From Zea mays (lineage: Eukaryota > Streptophyta > Magnoliopsida > Poales > Poaceae): a DNA stretch of 64,000 nt. The stretch lies in assembly GCF_902167145.1 (NCBI RefSeq), contig NC_050101.1, positions 112,621,789-112,685,788 of the forward strand, in the 5' to 3' direction. The notes under the pieces were generated by a model. The model was not told the DNA's origin, searched no databases, and saw only the letters and a list, made by a program, of their open reading frames with translations. The position numbers were made by a program, and so were the translations under genes. Of this stretch, positions 23,937 through 35,500 are shown one piece after another; position 1 is the stretch's first letter; each line of letters starts with the position of its first letter.

Positions 23937-24796
23937 TAATGGTGGCATGATCAGGTAAGGTTTTTATTGATTTGAGTTGACCTATTGAAAGTTGTCGAAT
24001 GGTTCATCTGGGTAACTGGCATTGCAGGGAACTACTTATTGTTTTTCGCAAGAAGACAAACAGAAAGCCTGAGAGGATAATATTGTATAGGCATGTGTTC
24101 CAGATTCCTATTTTTGGTTCATTTATTGTATGCTGTTGAGTGAAGTATGTTGACTTATAACTCCTATGCAGGGACGGTGTAAGTGAAGGTCAATTCAGCC
24201 ATGTTCTCCTTCATGAAATGGATGCCATCAGAAAGGTATGATTTCCAGCATCAGAATTTGTCGGCGAAATATGGTTTGCATTGCCATGCCCATGTCAATG
24301 GTTTTGTCCCTTTCCATTTCAAGGCTTGTGCTTCTTTGGAGGAGGGGTATATACCCCCATTGACGTTTGTGGTTGTTCAGAAAAGGCATCACACAAGGCT
24401 TTTCCCTGAGGTTCACGGAAGGCATGATATGACTGATAAAAGTGGAAACATTCTTCCTGGTTAGTGTTTTTGTGTCACACTGTTATTGGGTTCATAAAGC
24501 TGCTGCTTCTATAAGCATTTGTTGTCTGGGCCTTATTTTGCATGTCACTTGTGCTGCAGGAACTGTGGTTGACCAAAAGATTTGCCACCCTACTGAGTTT
24601 GATTTCTACTTGTGTAGTCATGTTGGCATTCAGGTACGTTGCACATTCTTTTCCAGAACAACACTTATCAGACATCGAGTGTCAAAAATATTTCTTGTCA
24701 GGGAACAAGTCGCCTGACCCATTACCATGTGCTCTATGATGAGAACGAATTTACTGCTGATGCACTGCAGTCACCGACCAACAATCTTTGCTACAC
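23935..24796 (+). pseudogene. captured Argonaute PIWI-domain segment (AGO1/AGO5-like)
   Basis: Six exon pieces keep their introns: about 23,937-23,954 (VNGGMIR), 24,028-24,090 (ELLIVFRK), 24,172-24,235 ([18 protein letters not shown]), 24,325-24,461 ([25 protein letters not shown]), 24,560-24,633 ([19 protein letters not shown]) and 24,702-24,796 ([18 protein letters not shown]). They form a continuous part of the PIWI domain, including the catalytic Asp of RDGVSEGQ and the His of THYH. Donor and acceptor sites are mostly intact. The PAZ, MID and N domains and the C-terminal end are absent. This is a Helitron-captured genomic fragment; it cannot yield a working slicer. Confidence 0.85.
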
Positions 24797-24985
24797 GTAA
24801 GTTCAACTCTCCAATCTCCCTCCATCTCTGACTCTTTGATTTATCTAACATCTCCCTACTTTTGCATAGATAGTTTCATCCAAGGTCAATCGCACTATTT
24901 AAACAACTAATCCAGCTTTGGTACTCTATCAGTGAATCTGTGTTGATCACAAGGCTCATGATTTGTCTATGTTTTGTCAAGTTCT

Positions 24986-26320
24986 ATAGATGAAGGGACC
25001 CGTGGCTCACCAAGTCGTTCCCCTGTTCCCTTTTCCCCTTCAAGAAACCATGCTCAGCTCCCAAGTGGAAGGAGATGACAGGAAGTGGCATATTTGCTGC
25101 TAGGGGCGAGACTGAATGAGATGAATCTGCCAATACTTTTGCAACTCCCATTCGAATGACTCTAAAGAATTATCAAGTACTACTTGTGTAGGTTGATTTC
25201 TATTCTATTTTGTTCAGGCTTCATAGCTGGCAACCCTTCTATGTTGAATTGTTGATATTAGGAGTATATTTACCTATTCTTCATATAGTTTAACTTTTTT
25301 CATAACGACATTTCCATGTGTACCTCTTTATGCAAACTTTATCTATGTTTTTCTTATTATTTTAATCGGCATGCCCCCTTATTTTGCTGAAATCAATCGT
25401 TATAAGTTATAACACTGTGATCAGCTATGCAAATGTTCAGGTGAATTTGAGTCCCATCTGGACTCTGAAAGTCATTGGATAATATGCATCTAGGCCAGAA
25501 ATGAAATTGGATTGTTATTTCACAAGGCTAATGATTCACATTTCACAAGCACATAATACATGGACCTATGTAGTTCCTAGATGAGTTAGTTCATGCATGT
25601 GCATAGCTTACATGACTACAAGTCTGCAAATATATGTAGACAAAATTAATTAGTTGACACTACATATCCTTGCTATCCTGATCTTACTCCCTCTATTTTG
25701 CAATAATTATCAGCATGCCCTGTGTGAGAACAAGGAAGTGTTAACTTCAAGAAAATAATGTGAAATGACCAACCATTAATCATACTCCTATTTAATGTAA
25801 CTATATAGAACCATACCTCCTCTATTTGAGCATTCAATAGACACTGCAACTAAAAGGACTTGTCTGTTTTCTTTGCAACATCAGCTGGTTTGCTTCTCTT
25901 TGGCTGGGTCTTGTTTGTCAGGAACATTTCTTTTTCGCAATTTGTGAGGAATACACACATTTTCCGAGGTTCAAGAGTTTTGCTACATAACTGAATTTGT
26001 TAGGAGCACACATTTCAGAACTGGATTTTTGAGTTGCACACACATTTCTTTTGTTTCAGAACTGAATTTTTGAGGTGCACAGACATTTATTTTATTTCAG
26101 AATTGAATTTTTTGTTTTAGAACTGAATTTTTAGTGAAGAGCACACATATTTAATAGTTTCGGAGCACGACATTTTAAAACTAATACAAAACTGAATTTA
26201 TTACAGTTATACATGGTTGTTCAGATGTGACAGCAATGACTAATGGTAATTGCTTTCCCAGATGGCATATCTTTTACATATCTATTCTTTAGAAACCGCA
26301 ACTTAACTGTACATTAATGG
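24986..26320 (+). other. Helitron filler between the Argonaute and kinase pieces
   Basis: A short coding-like stretch at about 24,990-25,070 reads DEGTRGSPSRSPVPFSPSRN before a stop; I cannot place it. The remainder is AT-rich, intron-like DNA. A minisatellite lies at 25,989-26,165. Nothing else was recognised. Confidence 0.35.
25989..26165. repeat. minisatellite with about 41-bp units
   Basis: The word aactgaattttt followed by gaggtgcacacacattt and a T-rich tail ending in cag recurs at 25,989, 26,019, 26,060, 26,101 and 26,121. The two central spacings are exactly 41 bp; the other units are shortened. It lies just upstream of the kinase exons inside the Helitron. Confidence 0.7.
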
Positions 26321-26323
26321 CAG

Positions 26324-27839
26324 GGACAAATGTCGAGACAGGTCCAAAAGGCCAAGAACCACCATCAATTAGCTCTAGCAATATTAGTTTTGTTGTTCGT
26401 GTATTGGCTAAGTTATTGGAGATGGCGCTTGCCTTATGCTTCAGCTGGTAATTATCCAAGCCTTCGCAGTATTAGCTCTTTACAAGTTAAATTTACACAA
26501 TCTGACTTTTTTATCTGTAGATCAAGATCTAGAATTCGAATTGGGCCATGTGAAGCATTTCACATTTCACGATCTGCAAAGTGCAACAGACAATTTTAAT
26601 TCCAGGAATATATTAGGTCAAGGAGGTTTTGGAATTGTGTATAAAGGCTGTTTGAGAAATGGAACTTTAGTGGCAGTGAAGAGATTAAAAGATCCTGATG
26701 TTACCGGTGAAGTCCAGTTTCAGACAGAAGTTGAGTTGATTGGCCTTGCTGTGCACAGGAATCTCTTGTGTTTGTATGGATTTTGCATGACCTCTAAAGA
26801 ACGGTTGCTTGTATATCCATATATGCCAAATGGCAGTGTTGCTGACCGCTTGAGAGGTAACTCACTCGTCTACAACATTTCAATGTTAATGAAGTCTACA
26901 ATTGGCATTCTGTGCAAGTCTTTTGCATTTCTTGTAAATATTTTGTTTAACATTATGTGTTTTGGTTGGTTCTTTGCCACGGCCATATACTCTGCTTATA
27001 TATCCTTATACCTTTGTAATATACGGGGTTGCAATTTTCATATTATCGCAATGGAAAACCATCTCTTGATTGGAGTAAACGCATGCGGATTGCTCTTGGC
27101 GCTGCCAGGGGGTTACTCTACCTTCATGAACAATGCAATCCTAAGATCATCCACAGGGACGTCAAAGCTGCAAACATATTGCTCGATGGAAATTTCGAAG
27201 CAATCGTCGGAGATTTTGGATTGGTAAAACTTCTTGACCGTCAGGAATCGCATGTTACCACTGCAGTTTGGGACACTATTGGGCATATTGCTCCTGAGTA
27301 TCTCTCAACTGGACAGTCCTCGGAAAAGACTGATGTTTATGGGTTTGGCATTCTCCTGTTGGAACTGATTACTGGTCCTAAGACCTTGAGCAATGGACAT
27401 GGCCAGTCTCAGAAAGGCATGATTCTAGACTGGGTAAGCTTCTGTGCACTTATTTGCGTTCTGTTTACTGTATTTCAGCCCCACGCTAGAGAGGTTTAAC
27501 ACCTGCTTTCGTGCCTATTCAGGTTAGAGAGCTAAAGGAGGACAAGAGACTGGATAAGCTGGTCGACAGGGATCTCATAGATTCATTTGATATTCTTGAG
27601 CTGGAGTGTTCAGTTGACGTGATCATCCAATGCACGCAGACGAACCCTATGTTGCGGCCTAAGATGTCCGAAATTCTGCATGCTCTTGAAGCCAATGTCA
27701 CACTGGCGGAAACCAGCTCGAGTTGAACAGGGAACCTCTTCCTTATGGCGTGCCTCACAGTTTCTCTGTGAGGCATGAGGACCCCCACGATTCGTCGTCC
27801 TTCATAATAGAGCCAATCGAGCTATCTGGTCCCAGATGA
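26324..27839 (+). pseudogene. captured LRR receptor-like kinase segment (transmembrane plus kinase), damaged
   Basis: Four exon pieces: 26,324-26,447 (membrane segment [17 protein letters not shown]), 26,521-26,856 ([19 protein letters not shown]), about 27,043-27,433 ([29 protein letters not shown]) and 27,523-27,839. The order and motifs match the LRR-II receptor kinases related to Arabidopsis At5g45780. Signal peptide and leucine-rich repeats are absent. Lesions: the acceptor AG before exon 3 is missing near 27,041; the activation segment reads [11 protein letters not shown] where the family has a conserved RGT; a frameshift near 27,710 moves the normal C-terminus (EPLPYGVPHSF) out of frame, so the reading frame stops at 27,726. 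The nucleotide-binding, HRD and DFG motifs remain. It is a captured genomic fragment, not a receptor gene. Confidence 0.85.
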
Positions 27840-28600
27840 CAGCTGTTGTCGGTGTGGTTGAGGCGAAAAGAAAAGAAAACAGGGAAACGATACAATTGTA
27901 CAAAACATGTATATCCTGGATGTAGTTCAACTTGGCAATAGTTTTCTGGGCGTGTTGCCGTACCTTACATAATATTTTGAACGTGGAGCTGGGGCGAACC
28001 TTGTTGGCTATTTTTGTTGCTTACGTTTTCATCTGCCATCCATGAGGCACTGACGCGGTCATGCATTTTTGCCGAAAATTTTCCACCAGAAAATTGTTTG
28101 GAAAATGGTACACTCCGTACAAATGTCAGCTGTAACTGCTCGTTGCCGGTTTTAGTGTGGTAATGCGCTATAAATCGTACACAATACAATTTATGGATCC
28201 AACCCGATTAAAATCGGACACTGTTTCTATTCAATTTTGAATTATAATTAATTAAGAATTTAAACAAACTGTGAAGAAATATTTAAATCATTATTCATTA
28301 TCATCCTTAACCTTGACCTCGCTTTATAGTGCTGTCAGTTTGAGGCAAGCTCTCCTGCTTCTGAGAAAGAAAAAAAGCAGGATAGGAGCCCGTAAGCTGT
28401 TGACCGTGAGAGATGGAGCCTGCTTGCGACATCACCCTTCAGGTCGTCTGGCCTTGACCGAGTCTGAGAGAGAGAGAGAGCGCCTTGCAACTTGTACGCT
28501 CCTTTTACAATACGGCCCATGAGGCCGCGAGCGGGAAATCAGCATTAGGCCCAAACAAGGAGCGTTTTCGCGCGAACGGAAGGTGCGCCAGACCGCATGG
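27840..28600 (+). other. Helitron segment with no recognised gene
   Basis: The start may be the 3' untranslated part of the captured kinase gene. A GA microsatellite lies at about 28,466-28,481. From about 28,330 the sequence may already be the upstream promoter region captured with the U2 snRNA piece. No protein was recognised. Confidence 0.35.
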
Positions 28601-28631
28601 AAGAAGAATAGACACGGTGCATCTGTTTATA

Positions 28632-28681
28632 GTCCCACATCGCTAGCAGAGATGCGGAAGGGGCACGAGGCACGCTACAAA
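28632..28681 (+). promoter_or_regulatory. plant snRNA promoter: USE and TATA-like box
   Basis: GTCCCACATCG at 28,632-28,642 is a perfect match to the plant upstream sequence element (RTCCCACATCG). A TATA-like TACAAA sits at 28,676-28,681. The gap between them is 33 bp, the spacing of RNA polymerase II-type plant snRNA genes rather than the shorter polymerase III spacing. The transcription start of the U2 piece is 34 bp further. One base of the TATA box appears mutated (C for T). Confidence 0.8.
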
Positions 28682-28709
28682 GGAAAGCGAGAGTGCCTAG
28701 CTGCAACTC

Positions 28710-28763
28710 ATACCTTTCTCCGCCTTTTGGCTAAGATCAAGTGTAGTATCTGTTCTTATCAGT
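28710..28763 (+). ncRNA. U2 snRNA gene, 5' fragment only
   Basis: From ATACCTTTCT the sequence follows the conserved 5' part of U2 spliceosomal RNA, including the stem I region (ccttttggctaagatcaag) and the branch-point recognition segment with GTAGTA (tgtagtatctgttcttatcag). One base early in the RNA differs (C where U2 has G). Homology stops at about 28,763 just where the Sm-site half should begin; the rest of the roughly 190-nt RNA is replaced by other Helitron sequence. Without the Sm site and 3' box it cannot form a stable U2 snRNP. It was captured with its own promoter (28,632-28,681). Confidence 0.85.
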
Positions 28764-29057
28764 AGACTGCCCCTGCTTTCATGTCATACTTCTTAGGACC
28801 TGGCAATCTATTTTGACCTGTATTGCTCTTCTTGTTTATAGGCACATGCTGTTTCAGCGATTTTGAATTTTAGTGAGAATTGTACATAAGAAATCGGCGA
28901 AGCATCATGGCTCCTGACGAAGCAGGGGCTGCGACCAGCGCGCTGGACGTTGCTGGGAGGCGGCTGCTGTCTAGAGGCAGCGACAGAGCTCATGATTGTT
29001 GAGACCTTTGATACTAGATTGGTAGGAGTTGTGTTTCCTATGCTGACGATATATTTC
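28764..29057 (+). other. 3' part of the Helitron, unidentified
   Basis: Begins with tagactgcccctgc, echoing the word found after both Helitron 5' ends. A 31-codon frame starts at 28,908 (MAPDEAGAATSALDVAGRR). No family was recognised. Confidence 0.3.
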
Positions 29058-29084
29058 CGTTGCAACGCACGAGCACCTATCTAG

Positions 29085-29526
29085 TAATTACTTAAGGCAC
29101 AATCCACAGATACGGTCATACCGACTGCTGTTGCCCCCCGATTTCCCGTCCGCCCGCAGTTTCTGAAGGCGAGAAATTTGCTATTTTGCCACTCTCAATT
29201 TGGGTATCTGTTATTATGCCATCCCGTGTCTATGACTGGTGGGACCGTCTGTGTCTATGATTTGTGGGTCCGATGGCATACTGGCGAAGCCCACAAATGA
29301 TAATGGCAAAATTGCCAATGGCTCGACTGAAGGCACACCAAAACGATCAGACCTGTAGACAGTACTCCAGTCCACGAAATCCTCGTACTTGTGAGTTGTG
29401 TTGGCTGGCCCTCGACTAGCGTGTTGTAGCGCACTAGCGCCACAGTAATCGAGAGTGCTTTCCCAGGTCGAGGTGGTGTAGGTGTTTGGCGGAGCAGTCG
29501 GGGCGTTGGAATCTGAGGAGGAGAAG
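29085..29526 (+). promoter_or_regulatory. proximal upstream region of GEK1
   Basis: This 442-bp stretch is all that separates the Helitron 3' end from the GEK1 start codon. It must hold the core promoter and 5' leader, though I see no strong TATA box. The hAT duplication cttaaggc (29,091-29,098) marks where original host DNA resumes. A 150-codon antisense ORF over the region is not supported as a gene. Confidence 0.5.
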
Positions 29527-32500
29527 ATGGTGGTGCTGGTGGTGGCCACGACGTCAGACCCGGCGTCCATTGGGCCCGCCGCCGCCTTCCTCGCCATGCC
29601 CGGATGGTCCCCCGGCCCGCCCATCGCCGTAAGAGCATACGAGAGATTCTGTCCGAACCCCATCAATCTGATCTGATTTAATGCCCATAAGCCTCGAGTC
29701 GGTCCATCCGGTTTTGTGTTGCGCTATCTCCTATTTTGTGGTAATTTATATGCGTCGACCACCAATATTATCTGTGGAGTTGCTAGGACTCTAGGAGTTG
29801 CGGTACTCCTCGTCGCTGAGATTTGAGATTGTGCCTAGTGCTCCGGATATTATGTTTGGCTGTAAAACAGGATGCATGGTTGTGTAGCTTTAGGCAACTG
29901 TGCAATTCGGGATGTATGAGTGACTATCGCGCCAACAGGATTTTCATGTAGCCACGAATATCTAGTTAGGTATGTTGAGTTCTGTGTTTAATAGTACTTA
30001 CCAGAGTTCTTTTGGGCACAGGTACCCTGTCTTAGCAGTGTGCGAGACAATTTTATAGCCCATGATAGAAAGATAAGCAGTTCTTGAGATCATGGCTGCT
30101 TGACTTTTACTGGCCTTGTGTGTAGTATTTTTCTGAGGTTGATCCAACTCGGGAGAGGGAGAGGACCAAACATATTCATTTACATTTTAGGCCTGTTTGG
30201 ATCCACTAGTAATATTAGTTAGCTAGCAGCAAGCTAATTATTAGCAGGGAGCTATTTGGATCGACCTACTAAAATGTTGCTAATAGGTGGTTGGCACCTA
30301 TTAGGGACCCCAAACTTGCTAGTGGAACTAAATGACTGTTTGGATACCAAGAGCTAATTGTTAGCTAGCTAAAAAATTGTTAAAATTAGACCTAACCCAT
30401 CCAAACAGGAGGGCTAATTTTTTAGTCAAGTCTCCAACTATTTTTCAGCCAATTAGCTAGTCAATTGTAGCTAATTTGGACCATTTTTTAGCCCCAATTA
30501 GTAAGTCGCTCTAGGCTCTAGCTCATCCAAACATGCCTTAATAGTTAGCAACCCTTTAACTAATAGTTAGTTGGTCTATTAGCAGGTCTGCTTGGAATCT
30601 TAGATTCACTAGTACTAATTTTAGCTGCTAACTATTAGCACTAGTGGATCCAAACATGTCGTTTATGTACTGACCTTGACTCATGACTCTATTCGCTCAC
30701 ATTATTGATGCTTGTGTGTTTGAAAGGGCTCAGCCTAGCATCAGAAGCCTGCTCTCTGATCTTCAAACAGAGCACCAGCTGTGGTGTAGGGCTGGGGCTA
30801 AAGCTCCGAGGGACTTGGGTCAGATTAGTGGTCTGGTCTCACCTCCCCCCCCCACCCCCCACTCCCCGGCCCTTCGCATATGTGTATCAGCCCATCTCCT
30901 GGGTGGAAGGAGATGTGGTGAGGCTTTGTATGGACCCCCTCTTTTTTTCCTTCTTAATACATTGACTAGGTATGTGCTCATGCGTTGCCATGAGGCGGAA
31001 GAGCGTGGGGAGCTGCGCCTAGGCTACAAATATATTTTTTGTTTATTTCTAAACACTAAGGTACATGTGGTTTGGTGGTTAGCCCTAAATTTGTGGAGCA
31101 GAGTGGTGTGGGTTCGAGTGCTCGTTCTGCACTATTTTTTGCGGGTGCTAGGCGTGGGGAGGGTGAAGCCGTGGTAGCACCAGGTGCCCACATTAGGTTC
31201 TTAATATAGTAGTATAGATATAGATACGCAGCTCTCCTGCGTATTCAAGAAAAAAAAAGATATCTTGGACTCATGTCCGTAAAGGCTTCAGTTCGTGGCT
31301 TCATGCCCTTGTGCTGGGGTATTGAATAAAATTTGACTTGGCTTCACCATTTGTTCATTATACTTTGCGAGCCGGTGCATTTTGAGTATTATTCTAGCAT
31401 TGTCTGTTCTATGAGAAGTACACCGGACATGATTGCATTCCTGTTTTTTTAAAAAATTAAGCTTAGTGAGACATTGACTTCATGAGTTGATGCTGCATAT
31501 TCTCATTGGTATTCTGAGACTGAAATCTCGGGTCATGTAACAGATGCAAATGCATTATGTACCAGGAAGAAGGGAATCTGAACTCATTTAAGTTTCAATC
31601 AATTTCTTTAATATTGTAAAAATGAAGGCATCCAACTGATGTTAGTTGATACTTTGTTTCAGCAGTTTTCTAAATTCATGTTTTATCATAGTTCTGGTTC
31701 CAATTAATGTGTGCCCATATTGTTTTGTAGGAGGCGATGGAGAGTTTTACTAATGGGAATGTTCGATTACTGAAGCATGAGCGTAGCATTGTCGCAGAGG
31801 ATGATCTTGACCAGCGATGGCAGGAAGCCACTGGAGAGTCTGTTTCTGAGGTCATATTCCTCAGCAAACACACTGCAGTCTCCAAACGTCCAGCACTCAC
31901 AGTGCATCCAATTGGTCCGTTCTTCTTTCGTATGTGATCTCATTTATCCCAATGGCAAGGTCAAATGATGTTTTCTGTTCTTTCTTGCTGAACAACATTT
32001 GCTTCATGAGATATATATGTGTTCGATGAATTCTAAGGATATTGAACTATGTTACTTATAGCATACTGGCAATCCATTGATTTTGTTTGGAAACATGACA
32101 ATCCAACGACTTCTGTAATGACCTTCCTTGTATTTGTTATTGTTTTGTTTACTAGTTATAGCACTGTGTTTTTTGAACGACATGCACGTGCATCTGTTGG
32201 TTTGTTCAAATTATTATTTCATCAACTGTCTGTTTGCTTGATAATGTATATATGTGCTTACCGGTAGACACACATATAAAGGTGTGCCACATCTGAAGGA
32301 GGATGAAACCCCACCCCAAGGAGGAACTCCTGGATGGGCAGCAATTCCAAGTCCTCGAATTGGACCTTGGCTCCGGTTGATGCAAAAGATAGCTGTAGAA
32401 CAAGGCCTTGTTCCAGAGTTTGAGGTAGTTTGCTCTGCAATACCCATGCCTTTTTGATTGAACTGAACTGATCTATAACTATGATTGTTTGTGAAGGTTA

Positions 32501-35500
32501 CGCTTGAGGCTACTCACCATGGACCAGTTACCAGCACACCCACCATGTTTGTTGAGATAGGTATGTGCTTATGTACATCCTTTTTTTGTTTCTTGCATGT
32601 CAATATGTCAGCATTCTACAAAGGGGATCCCACATGAGTGGGGTCTGAGGAAGGGATAAAACGAGGCAAGATTTCACCCCACAAATGTGGAGAGGTTATG
32701 TTTGCAACCTGGTGATTTAGTGAGACAGCTCTCACTACTGCACGAGGCCTGCCCTTCTTGAAAGTTCTTTTTACAGTTCACATCAAAAAGCCCTACAATT
32801 AGCTTGGCGACCTCTTGGACCCGTTAGACACAGTTCTGCCCTCTTTGCCTCCTACATGACATCATCCTCAACTCTTATTCACATTCTTCAACCAGGGCAG
32901 TCCATGCTTTTGAAGTTGCAAGTGTACATGTATTCCCATAATCAACAGGAGTCTTCCCAACATATTGTTTGATTTAAATTAGAACTAGCACTATTGGGGT
33001 ATCTGAAAGCTGGAACCATACCATACTTGCGGGGTGGGATGTTATCCCCTTTTGGGTTTTCCCCTGTCAATTTTACTTTGAAAGTTACTGTATAAAGTAT
33101 ACTACCTCTAGTTTAAATTAACTTTTGACCTTTGTTTCAGTTCCATATTCACGAGTGGAGTTAATACTTTACGTTTGATGTAATTTGCCCCTATTGACTC
33201 TGCATCAATTTCTCCAGTTTCATACCGGGCATTTATATACAAGAACACAAAATTTTCATGCTCAGTCATTTACAATGATCTTTATTCAGTTGTTTATTTT
33301 TTGAATGTGTCAACATACATTTGATATAGTTTGCACAAGCTTATATTTATGACATGTTTTTTGTTCTTTTGAGTTGGAAGAGTTGATTACTGCACTATAG
33401 AAGATATCCTCAGCAAAATCATAAATAGAAGGTAGTCAACTTAAGCATGTGAACTTTTGGAACGAGATGCTTCTTATAACATGGACAGGGTGAACAAGAT
33501 GCAAGCAATTAATAGTTTGTGCTCTATCTTATGGACCTTTTCAAAAGGCCTTTGAGTTTATGTGAATTCAACCTGCTTATTTAAATATAGCTCAGTACAC
33601 CACTCCAGCAGATGAATTAATAGGCATAATGAATACTAGGTTTCTACACTCCCATCATGTCTACTGGATCTGAATTGCTAACCTCAGTATTGGACTGCTA
33701 TAATAATGCCAGGAAGTACAGAAGACCACTGGGGTCGACAAGATGCTGCACAGGCAATTGCTCTAGTGAGCTCTCTCCCTCCATCTTTGTGTTTACTACA
33801 ATATACTTCCTTAGTTTTTTCTTGTGGATTTGCACGAGCAGATGGTATTATGGCTGTCAGGATCATATAGCATGTGGAGATTCAAAACAAATATCTTAAC
33901 AAGAAAATTTGCTGCATTGCCAAATGCCAATAGTCAAATGAGCTGCGTATGAGTTGGAAAGTAGAAACTTCTGTCTTGTGCCATCAGATATGTAATGTGG
34001 GCCAGGATCACATTTGAACCTTTTCGAACATAGGCACATCCTTTTACAATCTTGTTTATTGTATTATCTCCGATTCCCCTAAGTTCTGCAACCACATCAC
34101 CTCTGCCCCACTGCTCGTTGATATGTGTGAGCAACCCTGTTTACCGTCGCCATTTATCAGCTCATTGTCCTGTTGTGATTGTTGGCGCAAAGCTAGCCTC
34201 TGATGCCCCAGACCTGTGCCTTTCTACTTGCTTCGACTATGTCCACCTCTACCTCGGTATTTCAGTAAGAAGAAAAGGGCTATCATCTGCATGAGATTAT
34301 TTGCTTGTTTCTACTTTGATCATAGCATATGACATGACTACGATGAATATTAGTCTTAGACTTATTCTTAAGTCTGATCGACATCGATGCTCCTGTTACA
34401 ACTGGGGTGTGAGGGTGGCTCGAGTTTATTTGGTAATTATGAATATAATCCAGTGCTGCATATGTATCTAGAAAGGCAACTTGCCCCCCCAAGTCTCTAT
34501 ATAGGCACTTAATGTGATTCAACCCACACATTATGTCCAATTCAATCCACACAGTCTAACACTTTCACAAAGTATTGAAAATGTTAGATGCCTATGCATG
34601 TGTCCTAGTTGCGTTCGGTCTCATATATAGAGTTCTTATTAGATGTCTATGCATGTGTCCTTGTTGTATTCGGTCTCATACATCGAGTACTTGTTCATCA
34701 AGGTCTCTATCATGTATCGGTGTATATATTTAGGCATGATGCTCTAATATTGAATATAGTGCGATACATAGCATGGCATACAAAGCTAATTTTTAGGGTA
34801 AGGATTCTTTCCTTCTCTACGTTTTTTATCACGTGTCGTATTTGCATGTGTTCGGTCGCACACAAGGACGCCCTACGCTCTACTCCCGCGTGGAGCCGAG
34901 TTTCGCTCGTGCCTGGTGTTCGTGTGTTGTGTTGTTTTGCTCACGCATGCAACCCCTTCTAGGCCCGGTTTTGGTCGGCACCTAGTTTGCATATCTGGTT
35001 TTAATTGTTTTGTTAGCGTTGAGCACCAAATGTGCCTGCAGACAGTCCGTGCCTGTGCAGAATCAGTTAGAGTTCCGAGTTTCTTGCGGGATTTGTTAGC
35101 AAAAGCCGCGAGATGATAACCGGCTTGTAACGTGTCCAGACCTCCCCCTTTATATAGATGAAGAGATACGGCCGATTAACCCCTCCCCCCCACACAATCA
35201 ATCCAATCAAATATATTTATCAGTTTTTATCTTATTTGCACTGTTCTTTCCATTCCCTAGGAGTAGGAGTAATCTAGCCTTAGTTTAGATCTAGTTTAGT
35301 CTTCCACAAAACCATCCCTCTTCGACTCTACGCCGATTAGGGACGCCCGGGTGGCCTGCCAACCCTAGAGCAACCCTTGGAACTCTCCTCGACGGGATCT
35401 ACTCGAAGGCAAGTTCTAGGGTTCTTCACGGAGAAGAAGAACATGTGCCATCGCGGACAGTGCGACCCTAGACACGGACCGTTCGGAAGTGTGCAGAGGA

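Noticed and set aside
29214..29666. 150-codon minus-strand ORF over GEK1 exon 1
   Set aside because: Antisense to exon 1 and the GC-rich leader; no family match and no splice logic.
30683..31177. 164-codon plus-strand ORF in GEK1 intron 1
   Set aside because: It runs across the junction between a LINE tail and a minus-strand Helitron, so it cannot be an ancestral gene.
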